Below are positions 37,101-45,393 of a stretch of 64,000 nt of DNA, one piece after another. Below the pieces are notes generated by a model, which had not been told where the DNA came from, made no database searches, and saw only the letters and a program-made list of their open reading frames with translations. The DNA is from CAZMXP01 sp964570285 (GTDB lineage: Bacteria; Planctomycetota; PLA2). A program made the position numbers and the translations under genes. Location: assembly GCA_964570285.1 (NCBI GenBank), contig CAZMXP010000020.1, positions 1 through 64,000 on the forward strand. The letters are read 5' to 3'. Positions within the stretch are counted from its first letter, which is position 1. Each line of letters starts with the position of its first letter.

Positions 37101-37451
37101 ATGCCCGTCCGCGCTGTCGTCCACCAGGCGACGAGGGTGGTCTTCGCCGTCTCGACGCGCGACGATCCCCTGCCCCCGCCCCTCGCCTATGCGGACTGCC
37201 GGCAGGACCTCGACGTGGCCAACGGCCCGTGGAAGCTCTCCGCCGACGGGAACGCGCTGTCGAAGCCGACCGAGGCGGAGATCGATGCCGCGCGCTGGGA
37301 CTCGGACGGCTCCCGCGCGCGCGCGAGGGCGGCGCAACGCCGGCAGCGGACACTCGACGCGCTCAACACCGCCGCCACGGACACCTCCGTGCCGCCGTCC
37401 GTGCGCGCGGCCTTCGCGCGCCTGAGGGAAGAACTCTCGGATGGCGCTTAA
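37101..37451 (+). CDS. Small phage protein, late region
   Basis: 116 residues from ATG 37101. VRAVVHQATRVVFAVSTRDD is a beta segment, followed by DVANGPWKLSADGNALSKPT and a helical Arg/Ala-rich C-terminus (ARARAAQRRQRTLDALNTAA). It resembles small domains that accompany tail or fibre proteins. It overlaps the next gene by 11 bp. Confidence 0.6.
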   Translation: MPVRAVVHQATRVVFAVSTRDDPLPPPLAYADCRQDLDVANGPWKLSADGNALSKPTEAEIDAARWDSDGSRARARAAQRRQRTLDALNTAATDTSVPPSVRAAFARLREELSDGA

Positions 37452-40314
37452 TGTCGCGCAGGGCACGGTAGCGCTCCGCACCACGGTCGGCCTCCAGACG
37501 ATCTGGGGCCTGTCGTTCAATCCCGCGGTCGAAGGCGTCAAGAGCGTCCTGCTGCTCTGGTGGGGAAGGGCGACCGCCGACGGCAGCGCGGCCAGCGGGT
37601 CGATGGGATTCGGTGCCGCGATCTCCTCGTCGTCGCGGCGTTGCGCCCATGCCGGGTTCACGGACCAGAACTCGCTCAAGAGCGGCGTGAAGCAGTCGAA
37701 CACGCATTGCATGGCGATCATGGAGCCGGACAGCCAGTGGTTCGACACCCTGGTCCGGGTTGACTTCGACTCGTGGACGACGGACGGGTTCAAGCTCGAC
37801 GTCGAGGTGACCAACGGCACGGCGTGGGTGCTGCACTACCAGGTGCTCAGCGGGAGCGACCTGACCTACGTCGAGCTCGGCAGCGGGACGTGCAAGACGA
37901 GCACGGGCACGAAGGCGTTCACGACGGCGGCGAAGCCGGACTGTGTCCTTCTCTTCGGCTCGGCGAGGAGCACCAGCGAGAACGTCGAGGGGGCGACGTG
38001 GCAGCAGTGGAAGTTCGGGGTCGCCACGTCGGCCTCGTCCCGATGGGCAATGGGTGCGGCGAACCGCGAGGTGGTGGTGACTGCGGAGTGCGACCGCAAG
38101 CAGCTCTCCACCGTCTGCCTGATCGGGCTGGCGTCCACGAGCGGCAGCGGGTACGAGGAGTACCGCGCCGACCTGGACTCGTTCAACGAGACCGACTTCA
38201 CGCTCGACTTCGAGGTCGCGCCCTCCTCCGCGCAGGCGTTCTTCTGGCTCGCGCTCGCGGGCCCGGCGTTCTCCGTCGCGACCGCGGACCAGCCGACGTC
38301 GACCGGATCCCAGGACATCACGACGACCGGTGTCGATCCCGCGCTGGCGCTGCTGGCCAGCTTCTGCAACGCCGCGACGACGGGCATGGTGGCGAACTTC
38401 CGCGCGAGTCTCGGCGGCGGCATCTCGTCGAGCGCGAGGGGCTGCGTCTGGTCCGGATACAAGGACGCCACGTCGACGCCGGACGGCGACCGGGACCACG
38501 ACACCGCGGCGATCATCAAGCTGCTGACCGAGGGGACGCCGACGCTGGACGCGGAGGCGGACCTCGACTCGCTCGGCTCCGGGAAGTTCACGCTCGACTG
38601 GGTGACGGTCGACGGGACCGCGCGACAGTTCTGCTCCCTCGCGATCGGCACGACGGGCGGCACGCCCGTCTCGAACTCGTTCTCCTGCGCGATCGAGTCA
38701 ACGGGGCGTATCGCCGGCACCGTGCAGCCGCCGCTCGAGTCCCTCCAGCCGATCGGCGCGGCGGCAGGCGCTCCCATCGAGAGCGCCACCGGGCTGGCGA
38801 CGGAGATCTCCGCCGCGATCGAGGCGACCGGACGCGCGGCGCGGGAGGAGGGAGTCCCGCTCGAGGCCGCCGGGCGGGTGGCCGCGGAGGCCGTCGCGCC
38901 GCACGAGGCGCTCCTCGCGATCGCTCGCGAAGAGGCCGCCCCCGTCGAGGCGGCGCAGGGGGTCGCGGAGGGCGGATCGATCCCCTACGAAGCGCAGGGC
39001 TCCGCCGACTCCGTCGAGAACTCGGAGACGGTGCCGATCGAGGCCCTCGGGCGCGCCGCCGCCGAGAGCTCCGCCGCGCACGAATCGCTCCAGCCCGTGG
39101 CCACGGGCGCTTCCGCTCCGTATGAAGCCGCCGCCGGCGTCGCGGCGGCCGCCTCCGTGCCGATCGAATCGACGGGCTACGTCGTCGTCCTGGTCCTGCC
39201 TCCGCTCGAGGCGACGGGACGGGTCGCCGCCGAGGCGGCGCCGCCGTACGAAGCGCTGGGCCAGGCGATCCCCGTGGCGGCCGTGCTCGCGATCCCGATC
39301 GAGGCGCTCGGCCGGGTCACTCGCTCGCTGGCGCCTCCCTTCGAGGCGGAGGGGAAGGTCCTCAGCATCCGCGAGCGCATCTTCCTGAACATCGCCGCGA
39401 CGCTCGGGTCGATCAAGCTCGCGAACGGGTTCGGCCACGACGTCGCCGAGGTGCGCCGCGTGAACGCGATCGGGTTCAGGTTGCGCGGGTACCCCGGCAT
39501 CGTCGTGCGGGAGGGGACGTCGCAGGAGGAGGAGCTCGCATCGGGAGCGACGGACTACCAGGACGCCCGGATCGACTTCGAGATCGGCCTCTGGACGCGG
39601 GAGTTCGACGACCTCCCCGAGGAGGCGAACGCGCTGCTCCTCGACGTGGAGCGGGCGCTGCTCGTCGACCCCACGCGCGGCGGGCTCGCGGTCGACACGG
39701 AGATCCGCGGCAACACCCTCGTCGTGGCGGCGCCGACGCAGCCCTTCGCGACCCACGTCGTGCGCGTGAGCGTGCTCGAGCGTCACGACCTGCGCGACCC
39801 CATGGCCGCCGCGGGGATCGCCGGCGGGAGCTACGGCGTCTTCCCGATCCTCGCCCCCGCCCAGGACCAGGCGCTCTCCGCGCGCGAGCGCATCGTGCGC
39901 GACCTCGTCGCCGCCATCGAGGGGATCGCGGGCCTTGCCGGCGTCCCGCGCATGGCCTCGAGCCCGCACGACATGCCCGACTTCCCGAGCGTGATCGTCG
40001 TCGAGGGCGGGGAGTCGAAGGGCGACGGCGTCGCCGGACCCGTCGGGCTCATCACGTCGGAGTTCGAAGTGATGCTGTTCGTCTGGGAGCGCGACCTCGA
40101 CGGCGAGCGGCTGCCGGCGGAGGTCAACGCGATCCTCGCCGAGGTGAAGCGGGCCGTCCTCGCGGACCCGGGCCGCGGGGGCGACGCGCTCTCGACCCGG
40201 GTCATGGGCACGGTGCAGGAGGTCGACGAGAGCGGCCAGCCGTTCGGCCTGCACCGGGTGACCGTGCGCATCACCTATCGGCACGACCGGCTCGACCCGA
40301 CCCGGTCGCGCTGA
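37441..40314 (+). CDS. 957-residue composite virion protein: triple N-terminal repeat, 14-residue repeats, two tail-terminator-like domains
   Basis: Three architectural parts are visible. Residues 1-412 contain three copies of a beta-rich unit of about 130 residues; the matching ends are VRVDFDSWTTDGFKLDVEV, YRADLDSFNETDFTLDFEV and AEADLDSLGSGKFTLDWV. Residues about 413-642 are some sixteen units of about 14 residues such as PLEATGRVAAEAAP and PIEALGRAAAESSA. Residues 643-957 hold two related domains of about 140 residues, each with RERI, FP/YPG-x-V-V, a strand like FEVMLFVWERDLD, LP-x-E-V-N-A, a DP-x-RGG turn and RHDL-x-DP. These resemble tail terminator/completion proteins, which occupy this gene position. 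The fusion could put a surface adhesin on the head-tail or tail structure. Confidence 0.8.
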   Translation: MALNVAQGTVALRTTVGLQTIWGLSFNPAVEGVKSVLLLWWGRATADGSAASGSMGFGAAISSSSRRCAHAGFTDQNSLKSGVKQSNTHCMAIMEPDSQWFDTLVRVDFDSWTTDGFKLDVEVTNGTAWVLHYQVLSGSDLTYVELGSGTCKTSTGTKAFTTAAKPDCVLLFGSARSTSENVEGATWQQWKFGVATSASSRWAMGAANREVVVTAECDRKQLSTVCLIGLASTSGSGYEEYRADLDSFNETDFTLDFEVAPSSAQAFFWLALAGPAFSVATADQPTSTGSQDITTTGVDPALALLASFCNAATTGMVANFRASLGGGISSSARGCVWSGYKDATSTPDGDRDHDTAAIIKLLTEGTPTLDAEADLDSLGSGKFTLDWVTVDGTARQFCSLAIGTTGGTPVSNSFSCAIESTGRIAGTVQPPLESLQPIGAAAGAPIESATGLATEISAAIEATGRAAREEGVPLEAAGRVAAEAVAPHEALLAIAREEAAPVEAAQGVAEGGSIPYEAQGSADSVENSETVPIEALGRAAAESSAAHESLQPVATGASAPYEAAAGVAAAASVPIESTGYVVVLVLPPLEATGRVAAEAAPPYEALGQAIPVAAVLAIPIEALGRVTRSLAPPFEAEGKVLSIRERIFLNIAATLGSIKLANGFGHDVAEVRRVNAIGFRLRGYPGIVVREGTSQEEELASGATDYQDARIDFEIGLWTREFDDLPEEANALLLDVERALLVDPTRGGLAVDTEIRGNTLVVAAPTQPFATHVVRVSVLERHDLRDPMAAAGIAGGSYGVFPILAPAQDQALSARERIVRDLVAAIEGIAGLAGVPRMASSPHDMPDFPSVIVVEGGESKGDGVAGPVGLITSEFEVMLFVWERDLDGERLPAEVNAILAEVKRAVLADPGRGGDALSTRVMGTVQEVDESGQPFGLHRVTVRITYRHDRLDPTRSR
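38681..39366 (+). repeat. Coding repeat tract, about sixteen 42-bp degenerate units
   Basis: Within the 957-residue protein the consensus P-[ILYHV]-E-[AS]-x-G-R-x-A-x-E-x-x-A recurs about every 42 bp with two longer units. The DNA copies diverge at third positions while the protein pattern holds, which indicates selection on the protein. Confidence 0.8.
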
Positions 40315-40322
40315 GGGCGCGC

Positions 40323-40332
40323 CTAGGGTTCC
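40323..40332 (+). promoter_or_regulatory. CTAGGGTTCC box (late promoter-like) before the tail tube gene
   Basis: The exact consensus lies 33 nt before ATG 40366, which has AAGGAG upstream. A leadered, well-translated transcript is expected for the abundant tail tube protein. Confidence 0.5.
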
Positions 40333-40365
40333 TCGCGGGGCAAGGCGCCCCCGCAAGGAGTGCGC

Positions 40366-41523
40366 ATGCCGGGCAGGATGCTGGAGCGTCGGCGCCAGGT
40401 CGCCGCGAAGATCGAGACGACCGAGGGCACGTTCAACGCGCCGGGCGCTTCCGACGCCGGTTTCCTCGCCTACGAGCCGAAGGTGCGCCCGAGCGTGGCG
40501 ATGTTCACGCGCAAGCCCGCCCGCTCGACCCTGACGCCGCTCTCGGCGGTGCCCGGCGTGCAGACGAAGGGGTTCACCTTCGGCGTGGACGTGGTCGGCA
40601 GCGGCGCGGGGGCGACCCCGCCGAGCTTCGGGACGCTGCTCAAGGGCTGCGGCGTCCGGCAGGTCGACCCGTGGAAGCTCACGATCGGGGCGATCACCGG
40701 CGGGCCCTTCCGCGCCGGCGAGCGCGTCACGCAGGCGACCTCGAACGCTGTCGGCATCGTCGTCCGCCGCACGGCCGACGGGACCGTGACGCTCTGGCTG
40801 ATCCCGGTCTCGGGCACCTTCAACGGGACCAACCTCCTCACCGGAGCGACCTCGGGCGCCACCGCGACGCCGTCCGTAGCGGCGCAGGGTGTCGCCGTCG
40901 CATACTGCTTTGACAGCGCGGCGGCCTCGCCGGCGCTCTCGCTCGCGGGCTACTTCGACGGGATCCTCTACTCGGCGCGCGGCGCGCGGGGCAACTTCAC
41001 GCTGGGGTTTCAGGCCGGGCAGCCGGGGCGGGTGAACCTCGAATACAACGGCGTGCTCCGCGACACGTCCGACGCCGCGCTCCTCACGGGCATCACCTAC
41101 CCGACGAAGAAGCCCCCCACCTTCCTCGGCGTCAACCTGAAGCTCGACAACGTCGCGATCCCGTTCCAGGTCCTGAACGTCAACGCCCGCAACCAGGTCA
41201 ACGAGCGCCCCGACGCGAGCGACGCCGCCGGGGTGCTCTCCTACCTGATCACCGACCGCGAGCCGCAGCTGACGATCGACCCCGAGTCCGTGCTCAAGGC
41301 GGACTTCGACTTCGTGGGCAAGTACCGGGCGGGGACGGTGTTCCCCGTGGAACTCGACCTCGGCAGCGAGGCGGGCAACACGTTCATGCTCTCGGCGCCC
41401 TTCGCCCAGGTCGCCGGCCTCAGCGACGACGGCCGCAGCGGCATCGCCGTGATGGGGACGACGCTCAACCTCGTCGGCTCCGACGACGCCGGCGACGACG
41501 AACTGATCCTTCTCTGCACCTGA
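40366..41523 (+). CDS. Phage tail tube protein
   Basis: 385 residues from ATG 40366 (AAGGAG with 8-bp spacing; a GTG six bases earlier is too close). The tail-tube pattern is visible at both ends: RRQVAAKIETTEGTFNAPGA, LKGCGVRQVDPWK, then ALSLAGYFDGILYSARGARG, NFTLGFQAGQPGRVNLEYNG and FVGKYRAGTVFPVELDLGS. In the middle (about residues 105-180) an inserted Ig-like beta domain (GERVTQATSNAVGIVVRRTA, LIPVSGTFNGTNLLTG) probably decorates the tube surface. It stacks as hexamers below the terminator. Confidence 0.85.
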   Translation: MPGRMLERRRQVAAKIETTEGTFNAPGASDAGFLAYEPKVRPSVAMFTRKPARSTLTPLSAVPGVQTKGFTFGVDVVGSGAGATPPSFGTLLKGCGVRQVDPWKLTIGAITGGPFRAGERVTQATSNAVGIVVRRTADGTVTLWLIPVSGTFNGTNLLTGATSGATATPSVAAQGVAVAYCFDSAAASPALSLAGYFDGILYSARGARGNFTLGFQAGQPGRVNLEYNGVLRDTSDAALLTGITYPTKKPPTFLGVNLKLDNVAIPFQVLNVNARNQVNERPDASDAAGVLSYLITDREPQLTIDPESVLKADFDFVGKYRAGTVFPVELDLGSEAGNTFMLSAPFAQVAGLSDDGRSGIAVMGTTLNLVGSDDAGDDELILLCT

Positions 41524-41534
41524 CCCGGAGGCAC

Positions 41535-41969
41535 ATGCTCCTCGCGATCAATCCCGACCGCATCGTCCGCTACGTCCCCCGCGCCTGCCGCGACGCGGAG
41601 GGCAGGCCCGTCGCCGGCGCCACCGTCTTCCTCCTCGGCGCGATCCTCGCGCAGGAGATGGCGGAGATCGAGGACGCGCTCGTCGACCGCATCATGCTCG
41701 ACGGGTCGACGGACGAGAGCATGGCGATCCGGCAGCGCAGCGGGACGCAGAAGGTGGCGATCCTGCGCGCAGGCCTCCGCGGCTGGGAAGGGTTCAAGAT
41801 GCGGCGAGACGCCGATGGCGCCATCGTCGACGCGCCTTTCGATGCGGACCCGAAGTCCGGGCGCGCCACCGACCGCAGCCTCTCCATGCTCGACCCGGCG
41901 CTCCGGCTGGAGCTCGCGAACGCGATCACGGACATCCACAGGATCGCGGAGGACGACCACCTAAAATGA
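41535..41969 (+). CDS. Putative tail assembly chaperone (first)
   Basis: 144 residues from ATG 41535. The position between tail tube and tape measure is that of lambda G-like chaperones. The sequence is helical and acidic (ILAQEMAEIEDALVDRIMLD, LRLELANAITDIHRIAEDDH) with a short beta start. The next gene starts inside its stop (ATGA). No slippery sequence is needed because the second gene has its own start, though frameshifting cannot be excluded. Confidence 0.6.
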   Translation: MLLAINPDRIVRYVPRACRDAEGRPVAGATVFLLGAILAQEMAEIEDALVDRIMLDGSTDESMAIRQRSGTQKVAILRAGLRGWEGFKMRRDADGAIVDAPFDADPKSGRATDRSLSMLDPALRLELANAITDIHRIAEDDHLK

Positions 41970-42364
41970 TGCTGGCGGCCCTCCTGCGGCGGGGCCGCCT
42001 CGAGCAGAACTGCAGGACCTGCCGCACCTCTCCCGAGGCGCGTGAGCGCTGGGGCTGCGACCGGCCGCTCGAACGCTCCGCCGCCACCGACTCCGTCGAG
42101 TGCCCCCGCTGCGACGCCGTGCCCTCGCGCATGGGGGGCTGCTCGCGCTGCCGCGGCGAGGGGAGGATCCCGATCCTCCGGTGCCCCAACGTCGTGCTCG
42201 GCTCCGATCCTGGTTTCGCGCTCTTCCTCGACTGCTACGACCTGCTGCAGCAGGGGATCCTGCCCGCGCCCGGGGGGGCGTTCGCGCAGGCGCACCAGTT
42301 CCTCGAGGCGAGCCGCCGCATGCGATCGATCGAGGCGCGCCTCGAACGTGAGGAGCGCGAGTAA
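41966..42364 (+). CDS. Zinc-binding protein in the second chaperone position
   Basis: 132 residues from ATG 41966. About ten cysteines are arranged as CRTC, GCDRP, ECPRCDAVP, GCSRCRGEGR and LRCPN, recalling the DnaJ-type zinc finger (C-x-x-C-x-G repeats). A helical tail follows (QAHQFLEASRRMRSIEARLE). The gene overlaps the tape measure start by 1 bp. GT-type chaperones of siphophages occupy this place, and a zinc finger there is unusual but fits a chaperone that shields the tape measure. Confidence 0.6.
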   Translation: MMLAALLRRGRLEQNCRTCRTSPEARERWGCDRPLERSAATDSVECPRCDAVPSRMGGCSRCRGEGRIPILRCPNVVLGSDPGFALFLDCYDLLQQGILPAPGGAFAQAHQFLEASRRMRSIEARLEREERE

Positions 42365-44298
42365 TGGCGTCTCAGAACGAGCTCGCGCTCTACCTCCGGC
42401 TCAAGGACGAGCTGTCGAAGGAGTTCCAGAACGCGGCGCGGAAGGTCGAGGGCTCCGGTCGCGGCATGGAGATGTCGCTCACGCAGGCGACGAAGGGCGC
42501 GCAGGCGGGACTGCGGTCGATGGTCAGCGGTATCACTGCCGTCTCCGCGGCCGCCGCCGGCGCGGAGAAGAGCGTTGCGATGGTCGGCATGTCGCTGCTG
42601 ACCGCGTTCGCGTCGGGCGGGCCCGCGGCCCTCGGCATCGCCGCAGTGGGCGCCGCGATCGGGACCGTGGTCGGGCACTTCCGCTCGCTCAATGCGGAAC
42701 AGGAGCGCGAGGCGGAGATCCGGAAGAAGACGCTCGAGGACCTCCGCGAGGAAGTGCGGCAGCGCCGCGCGCTCGTCGACCTGATGAACCGCCTCGGCCG
42801 AGAGCCGACGAAGGGGGAGCTCTCGATCGACGACATCCAGAAACGGATCAACGCGAAGCGCGCGGAGATGGTGGAGCTGGAGAAGGTCGAGCGCTCCATG
42901 CGCGACCCGAAGAGCTTCCTCGCCTACATCAATGCGCAGGACCGCATCCGGATCCTCGGCGGGGAGATCGAGAGCCTCGGCCGTCAGTTCGTCGAGCAGG
43001 ATCGCCTCCTGCGCATCGAGGAGCAGCGCAAGAAGGTGGCGGAGGACCAGAAGCGGGAGTCCGATCGCGTGGCGGCCGCCGCCGGGCGCCAGAAGGACGA
43101 GTGGAAGGCCGTCGCGGAGTGGATCGGTTCGGCGCTCGCCAGGCTGCGCGAGATGCAGGCCGTCGCCGCGCGACAGGCCCTCGGCGACATGCTCTCCTCC
43201 GCGGTCGATGCGCCTCTCAATGCGCTCCGCAGCCTCGTCCGGCGCCCGGCAGCCGAGGCGCCCGTCGACCGGGTCTTCCTCGAGAACCAGCGCGCCCTCG
43301 ACAACGAGATCGCGCTGATCCGCGAGCAGAACGCCTTCCGCCGGGAGCGCCTCCGCATCGAGCAGGACCTCAAGGCGGAACTCGAGCGCATCGCCGCGCT
43401 CGGCGTGACCGACCCGAAGGACGTCGTGCGCCTGCAGAACCGCGCCCGCCTGATCGCGCGCGAGCGCGCCGGCGACGTCGACGACCGCGAGGCGGAGTCG
43501 AAGGCGCGCGCCGCGCAGCCCTTCGTGGCGCGGGGCGAGGACCTGGAGCGCGATCTCGTCCTGTTGCGCGAGTCGAACGACTTGCGCCGGGACAGGCTCG
43601 CCATCGATCAGGAGATCCACCAGGAGATCGTCGCCGTGCAGGCGGCGTTCCTGCGCGGAGAGATCGGCGCGGGCACACGCGACGACATGGTCGCCAAGCT
43701 AGAGGAGATGCGCGAGCTGAGGCAGCGCCTCGTCGAGGACGAGTTCACTCTCAACCTCCGGAGCGTGGGCCCCCAGCTCTCTGCGACGTGGGCCGACCTC
43801 GTGCGCGACGGGATCACGACCGGCTTCAGGAGCGCGGCCGACATCGGGCGCAACCTCCTGCTGAACCTCGGTTCGCAGTTCACGCAGCTCGGATTCAATG
43901 CGCTCCTGAGCGGCATCCCGGGGCTGCAGAGCCTCTTCCCGCGCGGGACGGCGGCGGCAATGGGCGGCGTCTTCCCCACCGGCGACTCTCCCGTCTATCC
44001 CGTGCGCTACTACGCCGCCGGCGGGATCACGCGCGGCCCCGAGGTCGTCGTCCGCGGAGAAGGCAGCAAGCGGGAGGCGGTCGTCCCGCTGCCGGACGGG
44101 CGCACGATCCCCGTCGAGATGCGCGGCGGCGGCGGCGTTCACGTCGACCTCGGCGGGGTACACATCGGCGGGGGCGGCGACTTCCTTTCCCTGCCGGTCG
44201 GCGAGCAGGAGCGGATCATCCTCGCGCACGTGGAGCGCGCGCTGCACGGGCGCTACGCGCAGGCGATCGCGGCGCGGAGCCGGAGCGCGCTGGTCTGA
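42364..44298 (+). CDS. Tail tape measure protein
   Basis: 644 residues from ATG 42364. It begins with the typical helix LALYLRLKDELSKEFQNAAR and a Gly/Ala hydrophobic zone (VSGITAVSAAAAGAEKSV, MVGMSLLTAFASGGPAALGI, AAVGAAIGTVVGHF). Long coiled coils follow (EQEREAEIRKKTLEDLREEV, ELEKVERSMRDPKSF, NAFRRERLRIEQDLKAELER), then the conserved C-terminal signature YYAAGGITRGPEVVVRGEGS and REAVVPLPDGRTIPVEMRGG. It sets tail length, and 644 residues imply a tail on the order of 100 nm. Its size and gene order support a siphovirus. Confidence 0.92.
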   Translation: MASQNELALYLRLKDELSKEFQNAARKVEGSGRGMEMSLTQATKGAQAGLRSMVSGITAVSAAAAGAEKSVAMVGMSLLTAFASGGPAALGIAAVGAAIGTVVGHFRSLNAEQEREAEIRKKTLEDLREEVRQRRALVDLMNRLGREPTKGELSIDDIQKRINAKRAEMVELEKVERSMRDPKSFLAYINAQDRIRILGGEIESLGRQFVEQDRLLRIEEQRKKVAEDQKRESDRVAAAAGRQKDEWKAVAEWIGSALARLREMQAVAARQALGDMLSSAVDAPLNALRSLVRRPAAEAPVDRVFLENQRALDNEIALIREQNAFRRERLRIEQDLKAELERIAALGVTDPKDVVRLQNRARLIARERAGDVDDREAESKARAAQPFVARGEDLERDLVLLRESNDLRRDRLAIDQEIHQEIVAVQAAFLRGEIGAGTRDDMVAKLEEMRELRQRLVEDEFTLNLRSVGPQLSATWADLVRDGITTGFRSAADIGRNLLLNLGSQFTQLGFNALLSGIPGLQSLFPRGTAAAMGGVFPTGDSPVYPVRYYAAGGITRGPEVVVRGEGSKREAVVPLPDGRTIPVEMRGGGGVHVDLGGVHIGGGGDFLSLPVGEQERIILAHVERALHGRYAQAIAARSRSALV

Positions 44299-44299
44299 C

Positions 44300-44890
44300 A
44301 TGCCCATCCCGCGCTTCCCCTCGATCGTCATCTCCGGGCGCGAGTTCCAGGTCTCGCCGCAGCAGCTATGGAGCGACGTGCGGTTCGCCGGCAACCTCTC
44401 CGTCCGGCGCATCGAGCACGCGGAGCGCGAGATGCTGTCGTGGTCGCTGCCGCTGTCGCGCCTCGTCGAGTCCGAGCGCCAGGCGGTCAAGGCCCTCTTC
44501 GAGGCCAACACCTTCGCCGCGCGCTTCCTGTTCCGCGACCTGAAGGACAACACGCGCGCGGCGATCGCGCTCGCGCCGGTGACGAGCGGCGGGTCCGTGA
44601 CGCGGTGGAAGATCCCCGACGCGGGCCTGCGCGGGGGGGACTTCCCCGACGACGCCGCGGGCACCTACGTCGTGCGGGTCGCCGGGTCTCCGGTCGGCGT
44701 GGCGTCGGTCGACACCGACGCGCGCGAGTTCGTGCTCTCCTCCGGCGTCTCCGATTCCTCCACGGTGGACGCGGACTACCGCTACTTCCGGTACTGCATG
44801 CTCGCGCAGCCGTTCGCGGTGCGCCACCTCGCGCGCTTCGAGCTCTGGGACGCGGTCCTCTCGATCGACGAGGTCGGCCGCGACGCCTGA
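44300..44890 (+). CDS. Distal tail protein (DUF2460-like)
   Basis: 196 residues from ATG 44300. PRFPSIVISGREFQVSPQQL, LSVRRIEHAEREMLSWSLPL and VKALFEANTFAARFLFRDLK resemble DUF2460/gene-transfer-agent distal tail proteins, which form the ring at the tail tip. The C-terminus is beta-rich with FRYCMLAQPFAVRHLARFEL. It follows the tape measure by 1 bp, the usual place. Confidence 0.7.
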   Translation: MPIPRFPSIVISGREFQVSPQQLWSDVRFAGNLSVRRIEHAEREMLSWSLPLSRLVESERQAVKALFEANTFAARFLFRDLKDNTRAAIALAPVTSGGSVTRWKIPDAGLRGGDFPDDAAGTYVVRVAGSPVGVASVDTDAREFVLSSGVSDSSTVDADYRYFRYCMLAQPFAVRHLARFELWDAVLSIDEVGRDA

Positions 44891-45390
44891 TGCGCAACTG
44901 GGAGAGCGCCTTCCTCGCCGCGATGCAGACCGCGGCGCCGTTCCGGCCGCTCGTCCTCGTGACGGTGCGCACGGGGCTCGCATCCCCGAACGGCCTGGTG
45001 CGCATGTGCAACGCGGAGCGCCCGATCACCTTCGGCGGCAACGTCTACACGCCCCGCCCCTTCGGGGTCGGGAGGGTCAGCATCGAGGGCGACCGCGCGG
45101 CGACGGTCACGCTGGAACTCGGCGACGACGGCGCGGGATTCTGGCGCGGGCTCATCAACGCCGGGGCGACGTTCGAGGACAGGAGGATCGACGTGATGAT
45201 CGTCGAGCGCAGCCAGCTCGACGGCGCGCTGAAGCGGAACATCGAGGCCTTCGTCGCCGACGGGTCCCCCGACGAGGCGGGCGGCCGGATCTCGATCCCG
45301 ATGAAGACGCTCGACTCCTTCATGGACGAGGCCTTCCCGATGCGCAACGTGGACCACCAGGCTTTCCCGGGCATCCCGCAGCGGAAGTGA
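44890..45390 (+). CDS. Tail-tip protein (gpL/DUF1833- or DUF2163-like)
   Basis: 166 residues from ATG 44890 overlapping the preceding stop. RMCNAERPITFGGNVYTPRP, VSIEGDRAATVTLELGDDG and EDRRIDVMIVERSQLDGALK follow the pattern of small beta-rich tail-tip hub proteins with the Y-x-P-x-P segment. The C-terminal SFMDEAFPMRNVDHQAFPG has a possible metal or linker role. Position before the J-like gene supports the call. Confidence 0.65.
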   Translation: MRNWESAFLAAMQTAAPFRPLVLVTVRTGLASPNGLVRMCNAERPITFGGNVYTPRPFGVGRVSIEGDRAATVTLELGDDGAGFWRGLINAGATFEDRRIDVMIVERSQLDGALKRNIEAFVADGSPDEAGGRISIPMKTLDSFMDEAFPMRNVDHQAFPGIPQRK

Positions 45391-45393
45391 TCG

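Noticed and set aside
38681..39366. The 42-bp periodic tract as a CRISPR array or non-coding satellite
   Set aside because: Units vary in DNA but keep a protein pattern, with no spacers and no cas genes; it is a coding repeat.
37441..40314. Diversity-generating retroelement target in the repeat protein
   Set aside because: No reverse transcriptase, template repeat or C-type lectin end is visible in the window.
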